DNA of 64,000 nucleotides, from contig CM067372.1 of assembly GCA_034401795.1 (NCBI GenBank), positions 15,718,424 to 15,782,423 of the forward strand, given 5' to 3'. This DNA comes from Chaetoderma sp. LZ-2023a. Its lineage: Eukaryota; Mollusca; Caudofoveata; Chaetodermatida; Chaetodermatidae. Within the stretch, counting starts at the first letter, position 1; every line of letters starts with the position of its first letter. A model generated the notes under the pieces. The model was not told the DNA's origin. It worked only from the letters and a program-made list of their open reading frames with translations, and ran no database searches. Below, in pieces: positions 9,501 to 20,556 of the stretch. A program made the position numbers and the translations under genes.

Positions 9501-11724
9501 CATTTAGCACTGATATTAGTAAAAGATAAACCCTTTAGCACTGATATTAGTAAAAGATAAACCCTTTAGCACTGATATTAGTAAAAGATCAACCATTTAG
9601 CACTGATATTAGTAAAAGATCAACCATTAGCACTGATATTAGTAAAAGATCAACCCTTTAGCACTGATATTAGTAAAAGATCAACCCTTTAGCACTGATA
9701 TTAGTAAAAGATCAACCATTAGCACTGATATTAGTAAAAGATCAACCATTTAGCACTGATATTAGTAAAAGATCAACCATTTAGCACTGATATTAGTAAA
9801 AGATCAACCATTTAGCACTGATATTAGTAAAAGATCAACCATTAGCACTGATATTAGTAAAAGATCAACCATTTAGCACTGATATTAGTAAAAGATCAAC
9901 CATTTAGCACTGATATTAGTAAAAGATCAACCATTTAGCACTGATATTAGTAAAAGATAAACCCTTTAGCACTGATAGTAGTAAAAGATCAACCATTTAG
10001 CACTGATATTAGTAAAAGATCAACCATTAGCACTGATAGTAGTAAAAGATCAACCATATAGCACTGATATTAGTAAAAGATCAACCATTAGCACTGATAT
10101 TAGTAAAAGATCAACCATTTAGCACTGATATTAGTAAAAGATAAACCCTTTAGCACTGATATTAGTAAAAGATAAACCCTTTAGCACTGATATTAGTAAA
10201 AGATCAACCATTTAGCACTGATATTAGTAAAAGATCAACCATTAGCACTGATATTAGTAAAAGATCAACCCTTTAGCACTGATATTAGTAAAAGATCAAC
10301 CCTTTAGCACTGATATTAGTAAAAGATCAACCATTAGCACTGATATTAGTAAAAGATCAACCATTTAGCACTGATATTAGTAAAAGATCAACCATTTAGC
10401 ACTGATATTAGTAAAAGATCAACCATTTAGCACTGATATTAGTAAAAGATCAACCATTAGCACTGATATTAGTAAAAGATCAAACATTTAGCACTGATAT
10501 TAGTAAAAGATCAACCATTTAGCACTGATATTAGTAAAAGATCAACCATTTAGCACTGATATTAGTAAAAGATAAACCCTTTAGCACTGATATTAGTAAA
10601 AGATCAACCATTAGCACTGATATTAGTAAAAGATCAACCATTAGCACTGATATTAGTAAAAGATCAACCATTTAGCACTGATATTAGTAAAAGATCAACC
10701 ATTTAGCACTGATATTAGTAAAAGATCAACCATTTAGCACTGATATTAGTAAAAGATCAACCATTTAGCACTGATATTAGTAAAAGATAAACCCTTTAGC
10801 ACTGATATTAGTAAAAGATCAACCATTAGCACTGATATTAGTAAAAGATCAACCATTTAGCACTGATATTAGTAAAAGATCAACCATTTAGCACTGATAT
10901 TAGTAAAAGATCAACCCTTTAGCACTGATATTAGTAAAAGATCAACCATTTAGCACTGATATTAGTAAAAGATAAACCCTTTAGCACTGATATTAGTAAA
11001 AGATCAACCATTTAGCACTGATATTAGTAAAAGATCAACCATTAGCACTGATATTAGTAAAAGATCAACCATTTAGCACTGATATTAGTAAAAGATCAAC
11101 CATTTAGCACTGATATTAGTAAAAGATCAACCCTTTAGCACTGATATTAGTAAAAGATCAACCCTTTAGCACTGATATTAGTAAAAGATCAACCATTTAG
11201 CACTGATATTAGTAAAAGATCAACCATTAGCACTGATATTAGTAAAAGATCAACCATTTAGCACTGATATTAGTAAAAGATCAACCATTAGCACTGATAT
11301 TAGTAAAAGATCAACCATTAGCACTGATATTAGTAAAAGATCAACCCTTTAGCACTGATATTAGTAAAAGATCAACCCTTTAGCACTGATATTAGTAAAA
11401 GATCAACCATTTAGCACTGATATTAGTAAAAGATCAACCATTAGCACTGATATTAGTAAAAGATCAACCATTTAGCACTGATATTAGTAAAAGATCAACC
11501 ATTTAGCCCTGATATTAGTAAAAGATCAACCATTTAGCACTGATATTAGTAAAAGATCAACCATTAGCACTGATATTAGTAAAAGATCAACCCTTTAGCA
11601 CTGATATTAGTAAAAGATCAACCCTTTAGCACTGATATTAGTAAAAGATCAACCATTAGCACTGATATTAGTAAAAGATAAACCATTAGCACTGATAGTA
11701 GTAAAAGATCAACCCTTTAGCACT
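6580..11724. repeat. 30/31-bp satellite array, about 5.1 kb
   Basis: The unit is GATCAACC(A/C)TTTAGCACTG then ATATTAGTAAAA. The main variants are 31 bp (ATTT or CTTT), 30 bp (ATTA), GATAAACC, a short form that has lost GAT, and a GATAGTAG form. About 165-170 copies. Variant order repeats over several units (for example 8850-9110 against 9030-9290), so there is higher-order structure. Runs of pure 30-bp units keep frames open and give a spurious repetitive ORF at 8335-8709. The last unit runs directly into a MITE body at 11725. Confidence 0.97.
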
Positions 11725-11930
11725 CAAGCCTCCCAAAAATGGCTTCTGCAGTGGTCATGAGAAATGTCCATTTGCAAACCAAGAGAAGACGATTTTGGAA
11801 AATTTACCACTGTAGTGACTCGCCCATCATTCCAGTGATAAATATTTTAAAATAGTCATCTCTTGGATTGCAAATGGCCATTTTCTTTGAGAAAATTGAA
11901 ATTTTCTTGAATGTTTTGAGCATCGGTAAG
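11712..11930. mobile_element. Palindromic MITE remnant at the satellite edge
   Basis: It starts CCCTTTAGCACTCA, which is also the last satellite unit. It continues GGCTTCTGCAGTGGTCATGA, matching the MITE at 23852-24083. The second half (ATTTTAAAATAGTCATCTC, GAAAATTGAAATTTTCTTGA) is the inverted partner. The far terminal repeat has decayed. It ends near the GAGCATCGG sequence. Confidence 0.75.
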
Positions 11931-12007
11931 TGAATATTATCTGAAGTAATCATTGCTATGAAGCACCATGGTAGACATAAACATAGAATATCCTTCAACA
12001 TTATTAC

Positions 12008-12248
12008 CTGACCGCGGTGAAGAGGCTCTCAACCATACCGCGGTTGGTGGTTGAGGGACTTGTACAATTGATGAATACTGGGATAGCAGAACAATCAGCA
12101 GCATTGCAAAGTGCCTGTGACCAATTAGAATTAATAACACCAAATGTTGTCCGGAGCTGCTGCTTGAAGGCATTATTGTCATTGCTACACGTTGTAGGAA
12201 ACGTGTACATTAAACGAAACAATATGTTTAAAGCGGGATTTGCTGATG
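12008..12248 (-). CDS. Host gene exon, Cys-containing extracellular module
   Basis: Acceptor ACCATTTCAG| and donor CGGTCAG|GTAATA bound 241 nt, phase 1 in and phase 2 out. The translation includes FRLMYTFPTTCSNDNNAFKQ, ALCNAADCSAIPVFINC and GMVESLFTAV. The three clustered Cys and the hydrophobic pattern fit a secreted module. It may continue the module begun in the 14277-14495 exon (ACT|ASANPALN). The domain family is not recognised with confidence. Longer plus-strand frames across the same bases are antisense. Confidence 0.65.
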
Positions 12249-12249
12249 C

Positions 12250-12834
12250 TGAAATGGTAGTATACAACAATATAAATACATCTTCAGAGATATTGTCTGC
12301 ATCAGTTTTAAGAAATTAATCCATCTAAATATAACAAAACAAAACATCTTAAGAAATTGTTTGACTTATATTAAAAGGAGTAAAGATGAAAATAGTTTTA
12401 AAACTCTGAAACACAAATTTATATATTTTCTTAAAGATTAATTAATGTACCGTACTTGATTAGTATATTTTTTACAATCAATACATTATTAGTACAATAA
12501 TGATTCCAGGTCTTGAAATACAAAATTCTAACAGCCTGCTCATTGAGAAGAAACGTGTTAGCTTAAATACCTATACAGCTACCATAATCAGACAAGTCAA
12601 GTCAACATGGGTACGTATATTAAGACAGTTGTTTCTCCACAAGACATCCTTTCTATGTAAGTCTGTATGATGACTTTCACTCTGAACCAGAGCAACCTGG
12701 GATTTCAGACATTTGTTCTTGGCATTTCTTTCTTTTTTCTTTTTGGATGAATACCAAATCTGTGAAATCCCATTACTGAGACACCTGTTATTGGCAAGTA
12801 GATATCAAATAAGTACCCTTTTAGACACAGCCCC
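12250..12834. other. Intron, no feature seen
   Basis: AT-rich sequence upstream (in gene sense) of the 12.0-12.2 kb exon. I see no ORF, repeat family or RNA gene. Confidence 0.5.
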
Positions 12835-12935
12835 AGAGAAACAGGCACACAAATACTACAAGTGGGACACAAGTACTACAAGTGGGACATAAATACTACA
12901 GGAGGACACAAATACTACAGGAGGGATCTCCGCAA
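12835..12935. repeat. Short tandem repeat, about 19-20 bp unit
   Basis: About four to five copies of ACACAAATACTACAAGTGGG and variants. It directly precedes the G-rich minisatellite and may be its seed or a separate array. Confidence 0.8.
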
Positions 12936-14045
12936 AACTTGGGTGGGAGGGAGGTCCTTGGTCCTCAGGAGTGGGTGGTAGGGAGGCCCTTGGTCCTCAG
13001 AAGTGGGTGGGAGGGATGCCCTTGGTCCTCAGAAGTGAGTGGAAGGGAGGTCCTTGGTCCTCAGAAGTGGGTGGGATGGAGGCCGTTTGTTCTCAGAAGA
13101 GGGTGGGAGGGAGGCACTTAGTCCTCAGAGGTGGGTGACAGGGAGGCCCTTGGTCTTCAGAAGTGAGTGGGTGGGAGGTGCTTGGTCCTCAGAAGGAAGT
13201 TGGTGGGAGGGAGGCCGTTGGTCATCAGAAGTGGGTGGGAGGGATGCTGTTCATTCTCAGAAGTGGATGGGAGGGAGGCCCTTGGTCCTCAGAAGTGGGT
13301 GACAGATAGGCCTTTGGGCCTCAGAAGTGAGTAGAAGGGAGGCGCTTGGTTCTCAGAAGTGGGTGAGAGGGTGGCCTTGGTCCTCAGAAGCAGGTGGGAA
13401 GGAAGCCCTTGGTCATCAGAAGTGGGTGGGAAGGAGGTCACTGGTCCTCAGAAGTGGATGAGGGAGGCCCTTGGTCCTTAGAAGTGGGTGGGCAGGCGAC
13501 CGTTCATTCTCAGGAGCGGGTGGGAGGGAGGCGCTTGGTCCTCAAAAGTGGGTGACAGATAGGCTGTGGTCCTCAGAAGTGGGGGGGGGGGGGCGATGCA
13601 CTTGATCCTCAGAAGTGGGTGGGAGGGAGGCCCTTGGTACTCGGATGCTGGTGAGAGGCCCTTGGTCCTCAGAAGTAGGTGGGTGGGAGGAACTTGGTCC
13701 TCAGAAGTGGGTGGGAGGGAGATCCTTGGTCCTCAGAAAGGACTGGGAGAGGCCTTTGATCCTCAGAAGTGGGTGGAAGGCAGGCCCTTGGTCCTCAGAA
13801 GAACACTTGGGCCTGCAGAAGTGGCTGGGAGGGAGGCCTTTGGTCCTCAGACATGGGTGGGAAGGACGCACTTGGTCATCAGAAGCGGGTGGGAGGGAGG
13901 CCCTGGGTCCTCAGAAGTGGGTGAGAGAGACCCTTGGTCCACAGAAGCGGGTGGGAGGGAGATCCTTGGCCCTTAGAAAATAGTGGGAGGGAGGCCTTTG
14001 ATCCTTAGAAGTGGGTGGGAGGCAGGCCCTTGGTCCTCAGAAGAA
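12936..14045. repeat. G-rich minisatellite, about 32-bp unit
   Basis: The unit is GTGGGTGGGAGGGAGGCCCT then TGGTCCTCAGAA, about 33 imperfect copies. Each unit carries GGGTGGGAGGGAGG, a potential G-quadruplex motif on the plus strand, so the host transcript would be C-rich here. ORFs with PLVLRSGW-type repeats are by-products of the unit. It lies in a host intron. Confidence 0.93.
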
Positions 14046-14276
14046 CCCTCGTAATCGTGTGACCAAAATGTCAAAGGTCATGGTCATTGAAAAGGCTGGG
14101 GCTAGGAAGTGTCTGAATATTTGTTTTAAAATTTAAGTTATTCAATTTTAATAATTGTATCATTAAAGGGTCCTATATGACTGATTGATTTATTGATGGG
14201 TGGGGGGGGGGGGGGGGCAGGGAACTAGCTACTTAATCTTTTCAGGGGAATGGCTGCTTGTTATATATATAGTTAC
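14046..14276. other. Intron with a poly-G run
   Basis: Short intron segment holding a pure G tract near 14200-14217 and a GTGACCAAAATGTCAAAGGT stretch typical of dispersed invertebrate repeats. No gene. Confidence 0.5.
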
Positions 14277-14495
14277 CTGTACAAGCTGGATACTGGTAGG
14301 ATGTCGACATTTCTTGTGTCCCAAACATCGAGTATACGTCACATGAGTAATGCCGTGGTGCCGGGTACGATGGTAATGACGCCGGCACAGTACACTCTAC
14401 TGAACACTGAACAGATGTCACACCCGGTGTACTAGTTGTAAGGTCACATGTGCGCCGACCATCAATAGGATTGCCAGATTGTGCACATTGATAGC
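14277..14495 (-). CDS. Host gene exon, Cys-rich module
   Basis: Acceptor TTACCAATCAG| and donor TTGTACAG|GTAACT bound 219 nt (73 codons), phase 1-1. The translation has six Cys in the order QCAQSG, RRTCDL, SVQCSVECTV, HYSCDVYSMFG and YPACT. The closing Y-x-C ... YPACT pattern resembles small Cys-rich, sushi-like modules that often follow HYR domains. It comes directly after the HYR exons. The exact domain name is uncertain. Confidence 0.75.
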
Positions 14496-14499
14496 CTGA

Positions 14500-15231
14500 T
14501 TGGTAAACACAGTGACCAGATACAGAACAATTTAGGGGAAACACCATATAAACCAACACTCCCCCTCACCCAAACCCCCCTAAAAATTAACATTGTAATT
14601 TGTAGATAATTAATATCAGTACAGTCAACCAGAGTTTCACATAAGGGTCCTTTTGAGGGTATGGACCCCAAAATGTAATTTGGGCACCCCCCCAAAGGTT
14701 GTGGTAGCGGGTTCCATAGAATATTAATTAGTTTTATAGACTTTTGCACAAATATACCCACAGAATCTAGCATGAGACCACATAATTCATAGCTAAGAAC
14801 CCATGGTACTCTCTAATATTAACATGGATGAGAAAAACTGCATGGGAATCTCAAATTTCAGTTTGGGACCCCCACATTGCAGGTTGGGACCCCTAGATTT
14901 CTAGGTGTGGGGTCTGTAGGACCTCCAAAATTCAGATGCCATGAGATATACTGCAGACAACTCTCTGATCTGCTAGACATACTTGTGTGTGTGCGTGCGT
15001 GTGTGCGTGCATGCATGCGTACGTACGTGCGTGCGAGCGTGCATGCATGCATGCGTGTGCATGCATGTGCTTGGTCGTCGCACATGTGCATGCATGCATG
15101 CGTGTTACTTCATGTATATTTATATGCACATCTGTGCAGTCACTAGTCCTGCTGGTTAATAAGTATAAGAGAGATAAACAGGTGTAAATCAAAGACATAT
15201 AGATTCAAGGCATGTTTTCAGCCATACTCAC
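14500..15231. other. Intron with GTGC/ATGC microsatellite
   Basis: It contains an alternating purine-pyrimidine tract at about 14983-15105 (GTGCGTGC, ATGCATGC), which is potentially Z-DNA-forming. It also has degenerate GGGACCCC-type stretches at 14640-14930. ORFs of Cys/His/Ala/Met repeats over the tract are artefacts. Confidence 0.75.
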
Positions 15232-15327
15232 GTCGATTAACGAGACGAATATTGCAGACACTGATACCTCCATATCTGTCCTCTGCAGTGTATGGTACAT
15301 GATGTGTACCCCAGCCAAGCACTGCAC
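15232..15327 (-). CDS. Host gene exon, second half of HYR domain
   Basis: Acceptor TTAATTCTAG| and donor ATCGAC|GTGAGT bound 96 nt (32 codons), phase 1-1. The translation includes GWGTHHVPYTAEDRYGG followed by SVCNIRLVN. This matches the typical second half of HYR (hyalin repeat) domains: G-T-H-x-V-x-Y-T-A-x-D-x-x-G then C. The first half is in the exon at 25753-25878. The intron between them is about 10.4 kb and holds B1, B2, a MITE and the 60-bp satellite. Confidence 0.8.
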
Positions 15328-15449
15328 CTAGAATTAACATCAAATGACAGGTAATAATAATCATCTCCCTAAAGAATCCACTAAGTGTGCATCAACACTA
15401 GCAATTGTTAAATACAGTCAAACCTCCATAAAGAGAACACTCTCTAAGG
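15328..15449. other. Intron and B1 insertion flank
   Basis: Short non-coding stretch. Its end (GTCAAACCTCCATAAAGAGA) looks like a dispersed repeat that continues beyond B1's other end (AGAAACCTCTCTGAGTTGAG at 23797), consistent with B1 inserting into it. Confidence 0.5.
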
Positions 15450-15702
15450 AAATAAACAAAATCATGGTTATAATTACCTCCCTAACACTCTATGACATTT
15501 CCTAAATATCGACCTTCACTCAATAACCCCAGATTAAAAAAGATAGGTGCCCTTACTGAGCAGATACAGGTGACAGTCTGCTGGATGCCGGCACCAACCT
15601 TGCGCATGCGCAGACTGACACTGCCTCAGCTTGACTATTGGCTAACACATGCAACTTAAAAGCCTGAAGACCGAGCCTCTGTGGGGCAGAGGCCAGGTCC
15701 GT

Positions 15703-15800
15703 GTTAGGGAGGTAAGTATAACTACTCTCTCGTGAAAAAAGAAATCCGTGATTTCGTTTATTTCATTTCAAGAGATATATTTACATCCCTAACACTCTAC
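15703..15800. repeat. Internal complementary region of B1
   Basis: GTTAGGGAGGTAAGTATAAC through GAAATCCGTGATTTCGTTTA to TACATCCCTAACACT. It has the same two-half layout as in A and C. The outer left end of B1 has drifted and no longer matches this region as well. Confidence 0.8.
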
Positions 15801-16334
15801 GATATTGCCAGAATTCGTAAGTGAATTCGGCGGGAGGGAGGCGAGGTCAAAAGAGCAGCTCATCCCTGGCACGTTTTTGCGCATGAAGCACTAACATCTG
15901 AAATTGTGTGACAGACACAATCAGGCAATGATTTGAACATCGGATGGCACAACCAATGGTGAGAGTAATGACCATATATCAAATGCACTCCCTACTCCCT
16001 CCTTTTGGGAAATCAGAGACTATGACCTCAATACGCTCTCTTAGTACTGGCGCTAAATACTACAGGACACGAGATGAAAGACTTCATTTTCATATACTCT
16101 CAATAGATACACAGGTAGCATTACATTCTTATTAAGAAAGGGTAATACATCGTGACAATAAATTATGTAACAACAAAAGGCAGTACTGACCTCATGCATG
16201 TAAGCTGTATCCATCCAGTCCACATCAGTGAAGGAAAAATGATATCGAATATGCGGTTGTTTCCACAATTAAAATGTGCTGTCTGAAAACAGCAAGTGCA
16301 ACTTATCTACAATATATACACCTGATCATCTTTT

Positions 16335-17330
16335 GAATATCGATAAGGCAAGAGGATTAGTGGTGTCAAGGAGGTAATGGTCGGTAAAACCTGACTCACA
16401 GTGCCACTGAGCTACAGACATAATGTCATCCACCGGCACCCCGTTAAACAGGGCTGTGGATGCCACTATGCCATGGACAATGTGAGCCTTGGCTAAGTCA
16501 ACTTGTTTACCAGTGGCGGATTTGTCGCAAAATTGAATACATTCCTCAATCCACCTAGATATAGTGTCTTTTGACGCCCTGCCATGGGGTTAAATATAAG
16601 ACAACCATAACAAGGATGGGTCCGTCCGCCATACAGTTGTTTGTACTTGTTACCTGTGTGGACTGGACACCATGCATTTGAATTAGGATCAAACCTAGTC
16701 AAAGCTGGTAAAATAATTGGTTGACCTGGATATTTCAAAGACTGATTCTTAGCCATGAAATTAATCCTAGGTAGAAGCCTAAGGCCTTCTCCTATAACCA
16801 CATAACGGTCTGCCTCAGTGGATAAAGCCTCGGCTGCAGCAATTAAAAATAGAAATGGCACTTAGTGGTTCAAAGGGTTTATCAGCTAGAACTTGAAGCA
16901 CTAGAGATAAACTCCAAGATGAAATCGCTGGTGGATTTCTCGGTCTTAGATTACCCATGCCTTTTATTAAAGTGCTCAATGAACAGACTTCGTCACTTCC
17001 CCTATCAGCCAAGCAAGGGATAACTGACAATAAAGCTGACTTGTAGCCAGCAATAGAGTTAGGCTTGAGGCTGTAGAGTGACAGAAGAAATCGGCTACTA
17101 CCTGAATAGATGCATCTATTGAATTAACATCTCTGTTTGAGCACCATTCTGCAAATCTATTGATTTTATAGTTATATGCTCTGGAGGTTGTCCCCATTCT
17201 GGATTTTGCCATAACCATGGCTGCTTGCTCAGAAAAGCCCTCCTTAACTTTTGATTCCTTGACAACATCCATGCAGTCAATCTGAACATTGACGGATTGT
17301 TGTGAAGGGCCTTGCACTGGAAAATAATAT
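16335..17330 (-). pseudogene. Tyrosine recombinase of B1, decayed
   Basis: Fragments in three frames cover the domain: AYNYKINRFAEWCSNR near 17150, LSTLIKGMGNLRPRNPPA near 16950 and PRINFMAKNQSLKYPGQP near 16740. The ARRRSEIHALS segment with the first catalytic Arg is largely deleted. The H-x-x-R motif reads AHIVHG, so the second catalytic Arg is lost. Frameshifts separate the pieces. Confidence 0.85.
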
Positions 17331-19640
17331 TGTCTATCAGAGGCAGAGGAATCGGATTGCATACCAGAAGGTCCAGCAGATCCATATACCATGATCGGCT
17401 TGGTTAATCTGGGGCGATCAGAAGCACTTGGCACTCCTCCTGCCTGATTTTCTGAAGAACTTTTGGAATCAGGATTGCTGGTGACAATGCGTATGCATAC
17501 ATTCCCTCCCAACTGATAGCTAACGCATCTGTTGTGTAAGTGCTTGGATCTGGAATCGGAGAGACGTATGTCGTCATCATCGCTTTCTTGTTCATTGCGA
17601 ACAAATCTGTTGGGTTTCCCCCAGTGGTCGAACAGACGATCCTCCACACATTGATTTAGTTACCATTCCGTGGGCAAAACACTCATCCTTCGGCTCAATG
17701 AGTCTGCTAGCAGGTTTAGCCTTCCCGGAATGTGAAATGCCTTCAAGGTTATCATATGATCTAGACACCAGCAAGGCAGTTTCCAAGTCATCATACAGAG
17801 ATGGGTGACTTCGTTCCGCCCTGGCAGTTTATGTAAGTCACTACTGTTGAGTTGTCTGATCGAACTATAACAATCTTGCCCTGAACTTTCTTTAAGAAAT
17901 GTTCCAAGTCCAGAACTACTGCTCGTAATTCCGGTCGATTTTTATGTTCATGTGCCTGATCTAGATTCCAAAGCCCTGATAGTGTGGCTTCTTACAGGCA
18001 GGCCCCACATCCCTCCATTGATGCCTCGGTGTACATCATTATTTGAGGGTGGGGAGGGGTGAGCATCACCCCGCCAGGAGATTTTCTGTCTTCATCCACC
18101 ATTGAAGGTAGTGAATATGAGGTTCCCACACTGACACCTCTGAGTCCAGGGAACCTGTCCTCTGGGTCCACTGTGTCATGAGAAATAACTTGATAGGCTG
18201 CCTGTGCACAGCCGCCTGTGCAATGACTGATTCCAGAGAAACCATTAACCCCAGCATTATCAAGTTCCAGATTCCACAGCCCTGATATCGTGGATTCTTC
18301 CAGGCAAGCTCCTCACCCCTATATCGATGCATCCGTATACATCATTAAATGAGGGTGAGGAGGGGTTAGCATCACCCCTGCCAGGAGATTCTCTGTCTTC
18401 ATCCACCATTGAAGGTGGTGAATATGAGGTTCCAACACTGACACCTCTGAGTCCAGGGAACCTGTACTCTGAGTCCACTGTGTCATGAGAAATAACTGGA
18501 TATGCCGCCTGCACAAGGCCGCCTGTGCGATGTCTAATTCCAGAGAAACCATCAACCCCAGCATTATCAAGTAAACCCATGCCAGTACATGATGACTGTT
18601 GCACACTGACTGTATTACTGAGATGAGTATTTCTACTCTCTCTTGATTAGGATAAACATATCCTATCTGTAGATCGAAGAACATTCCCAGATAAACAAAC
18701 TTCTGGGATGGAGTTAGCTCTGATTTCTGAAAGTTTATTATCCAGCCTAAGTCTGTGAGAGTTTTCAAAACTATCTCCAGATTTGCTGCAAGACTTACCT
18801 GATTGTGTGCTTTTAACAGTCAATCATCTATGTAAGTGTGGACGGCTATGCTTCTCCTGCGGAGGTATGCTGTTATTGCAAGAACCACCCTGGTGAAGAC
18901 CCGAGGAGCCATGGAAATTCCAACTAGTAGAACTTTGAATTCCTACTGTCGGCTCTGGAATGCGAATCTCAGGTACCAACGAACTCTTCGCAATTTGAAT
19001 GTGGAAATAAGCATCCTTCAGATCTGTTGACACCGTCCACATTCCCTTCTCCACCTCGCCAACACCGTCTTGACTGTTTCCATCTTGAAACTTGGTGTGT
19101 CTATGAACTTGTTCAATGGCTTGAGGTTGAGAATTGGTCTACACCATCCAGTGCTCTTTGCCACAAGAAACATGGTTGAATAGAAGCCTGGGAAATTTTG
19201 CGCCGGTTGAATTGCTCCTTTTTGAATGAGGGAATTTATCTCTTCCTCTACACACAACCATTGATCTGGATCTCTTGGAATTTGAGTCCCGATCAGAACC
19301 AGAGCTAGATGCGATGATGGGCCTATCGCCCAGTTGGGCTGGTACCTGGCTGAAAGCCATCGCAAGACCCAGCGGTCCTGGGTTAACCGCTCCCACTCTT
19401 GCTTGTGGAGAGCCAATCGACCTCCCACGGGTCCACCTACGGAGAGAGGTGGACATAAGCAGTGCAAGAGTAGGACTGTCTCTGGTTCTAGCATTGGTTT
19501 GGTTCTTGTTGAAATCAGGACATCAGGCACGATTACCATGACCAGATCCTCGCATGCCACGGCTCGCGCCGCCCGCGCCACGGCCCTCTTCGGTGTGCGT
19601 GGCTGCCTGCGCGGGGAGGAGCCTGCACCACCACCACCCC
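17331..19640 (-). pseudogene. RT / RNase H / MT-like region of B1, decayed and partly duplicated
   Basis: The RT N-terminal part is readable at 19018-19640 (PILNLKPLNKFIDTPSFKME). The central part (about 18824-19017) has shifts. The palm segment survives as LGWIINFQKSELTPSQKF at 18319-18768. RNase H and the MT-like region appear in fragments (17404-17649). A tandem duplication of about 305 bp lies inside. Confidence 0.82.
17961..18571. repeat. Direct tandem duplication, about 305 bp, inside B1
   Basis: Two copies of the segment from CCAGATTCCA(A/C)AGCCCTGAT to CCAGCATTATCAAG, at 17961-18265 and 18266-18571. They encode the RT-RNase H linker (LFLMTQWTQ, LDSEVSVWEP/LEP). They differ at scattered sites, so the duplication is not recent. 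Confidence 0.82.
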
Positions 19641-20505
19641 CTCCCACTGCAGCCTGGTGCTGGCATGACCGTGGCCTATGCTGCGCCAGTGGCTGGCCTC
19701 TGACTTGACCAGCGCCACTCGGGCCTGCTGTGGACGGTACACAGGGGTTGCTGTGCAAATGTGCTCCCTACGAAGCACCTCAAATTGCTCGCATAGCGCC
19801 TTCTGATTGTTGACTAGTGACTATCTCTTGGAAGTGTCTACATCCCTCTCCCCCAAAGAGACCAGGACCTGACATAGGCGTCTGCAGCAGCCTGTTGTAC
19901 AAATCCTGGGACGGACACACATTGTCTAGTGCAAATGTGCGTCTCGCCCTGACACTTCTAGTCACTGCCCTAGTCACACAGTCCAGAGTCAGGTTAATAC
20001 CATCCTGGATGGCTCTCTGAACCGAGACAGGGCTTGCTTGGCACAATGCAGATGCTGTTACTACACCTTGTAACAGCTGGAAGACATGCGAGAGCACCGC
20101 TACGGATGCTCTAGATTTATCCTCTGCATCGCGTAATGTGGTATTAGATGAGCGCAGCGCTCCTGTGTCATAATGGGAGTCTGGCTGCGTGTTCTCGCCA
20201 AGCATTGCGCGATCTTCAGCGCTCGGCTTTGGCACTGTACTGTACTTCTGGTATTGGCCAGCAATGATACGACATCGCCTCGCCACCTCGCGGGGGGGGG
20301 GGGGGGGGGTGGGGTTGGGGGGGGGGGGCTTTGCAAGCTGTCAATTAAGCTTAATGGACGTCTCTGCGGCCGTGAACATATCAACTATATGTTCTGCTAA
20401 TGGCAGAGATGGCATAGCGGTAACTGTCGGCTTTCCAGTCAACCACGGGCGCTGGTCCCGCTGGCTTGCCGACTGTTCTACACAGAGCTCTGGCCTAACG
20501 CTTAC
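19640..20505 (-). pseudogene. Gag of B1, C-terminal half only
   Basis: The frame includes VQRAIQDGINLTLDCVTRAV, ARRTFALDNVCPSQDLYNRL and GPGLFGGEGCRHFQE, as in D. It is broken by an expanded G/T tract (20291-20330) and ends abruptly at 20505 in the VEQSA region, where B2 begins. Confidence 0.82.
20291..20330. repeat. G-homopolymer expansion in B1 gag
   Basis: Two long G runs separated by TGGGGTT replace the ACCTCGCGAGGGGCC seen in other copies. A slippage expansion private to B1 that wrecks the frame. Confidence 0.85.
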
Positions 20506-20556
20506 TAAACGAAATCAAGGATTTCTTTTTTCACGAGAGAGTTGATACTTACCTCC

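Noticed and set aside
6580-11724. Regular 30-bp repeats resembling a CRISPR array or iterons
   Set aside because: Units are directly adjacent with no unique spacers, there are no cas genes, and the context is clearly animal.
12017-12319. 100-codon plus-strand ORF
   Set aside because: Antisense to the host exon at 12008-12248, which has phased splice borders.
12882-13983. Overlapping Trp/Gly-rich ORFs (PLVLRSGWEGG repeats)
   Set aside because: By-products of the 32-bp G-rich minisatellite. No host exon borders.
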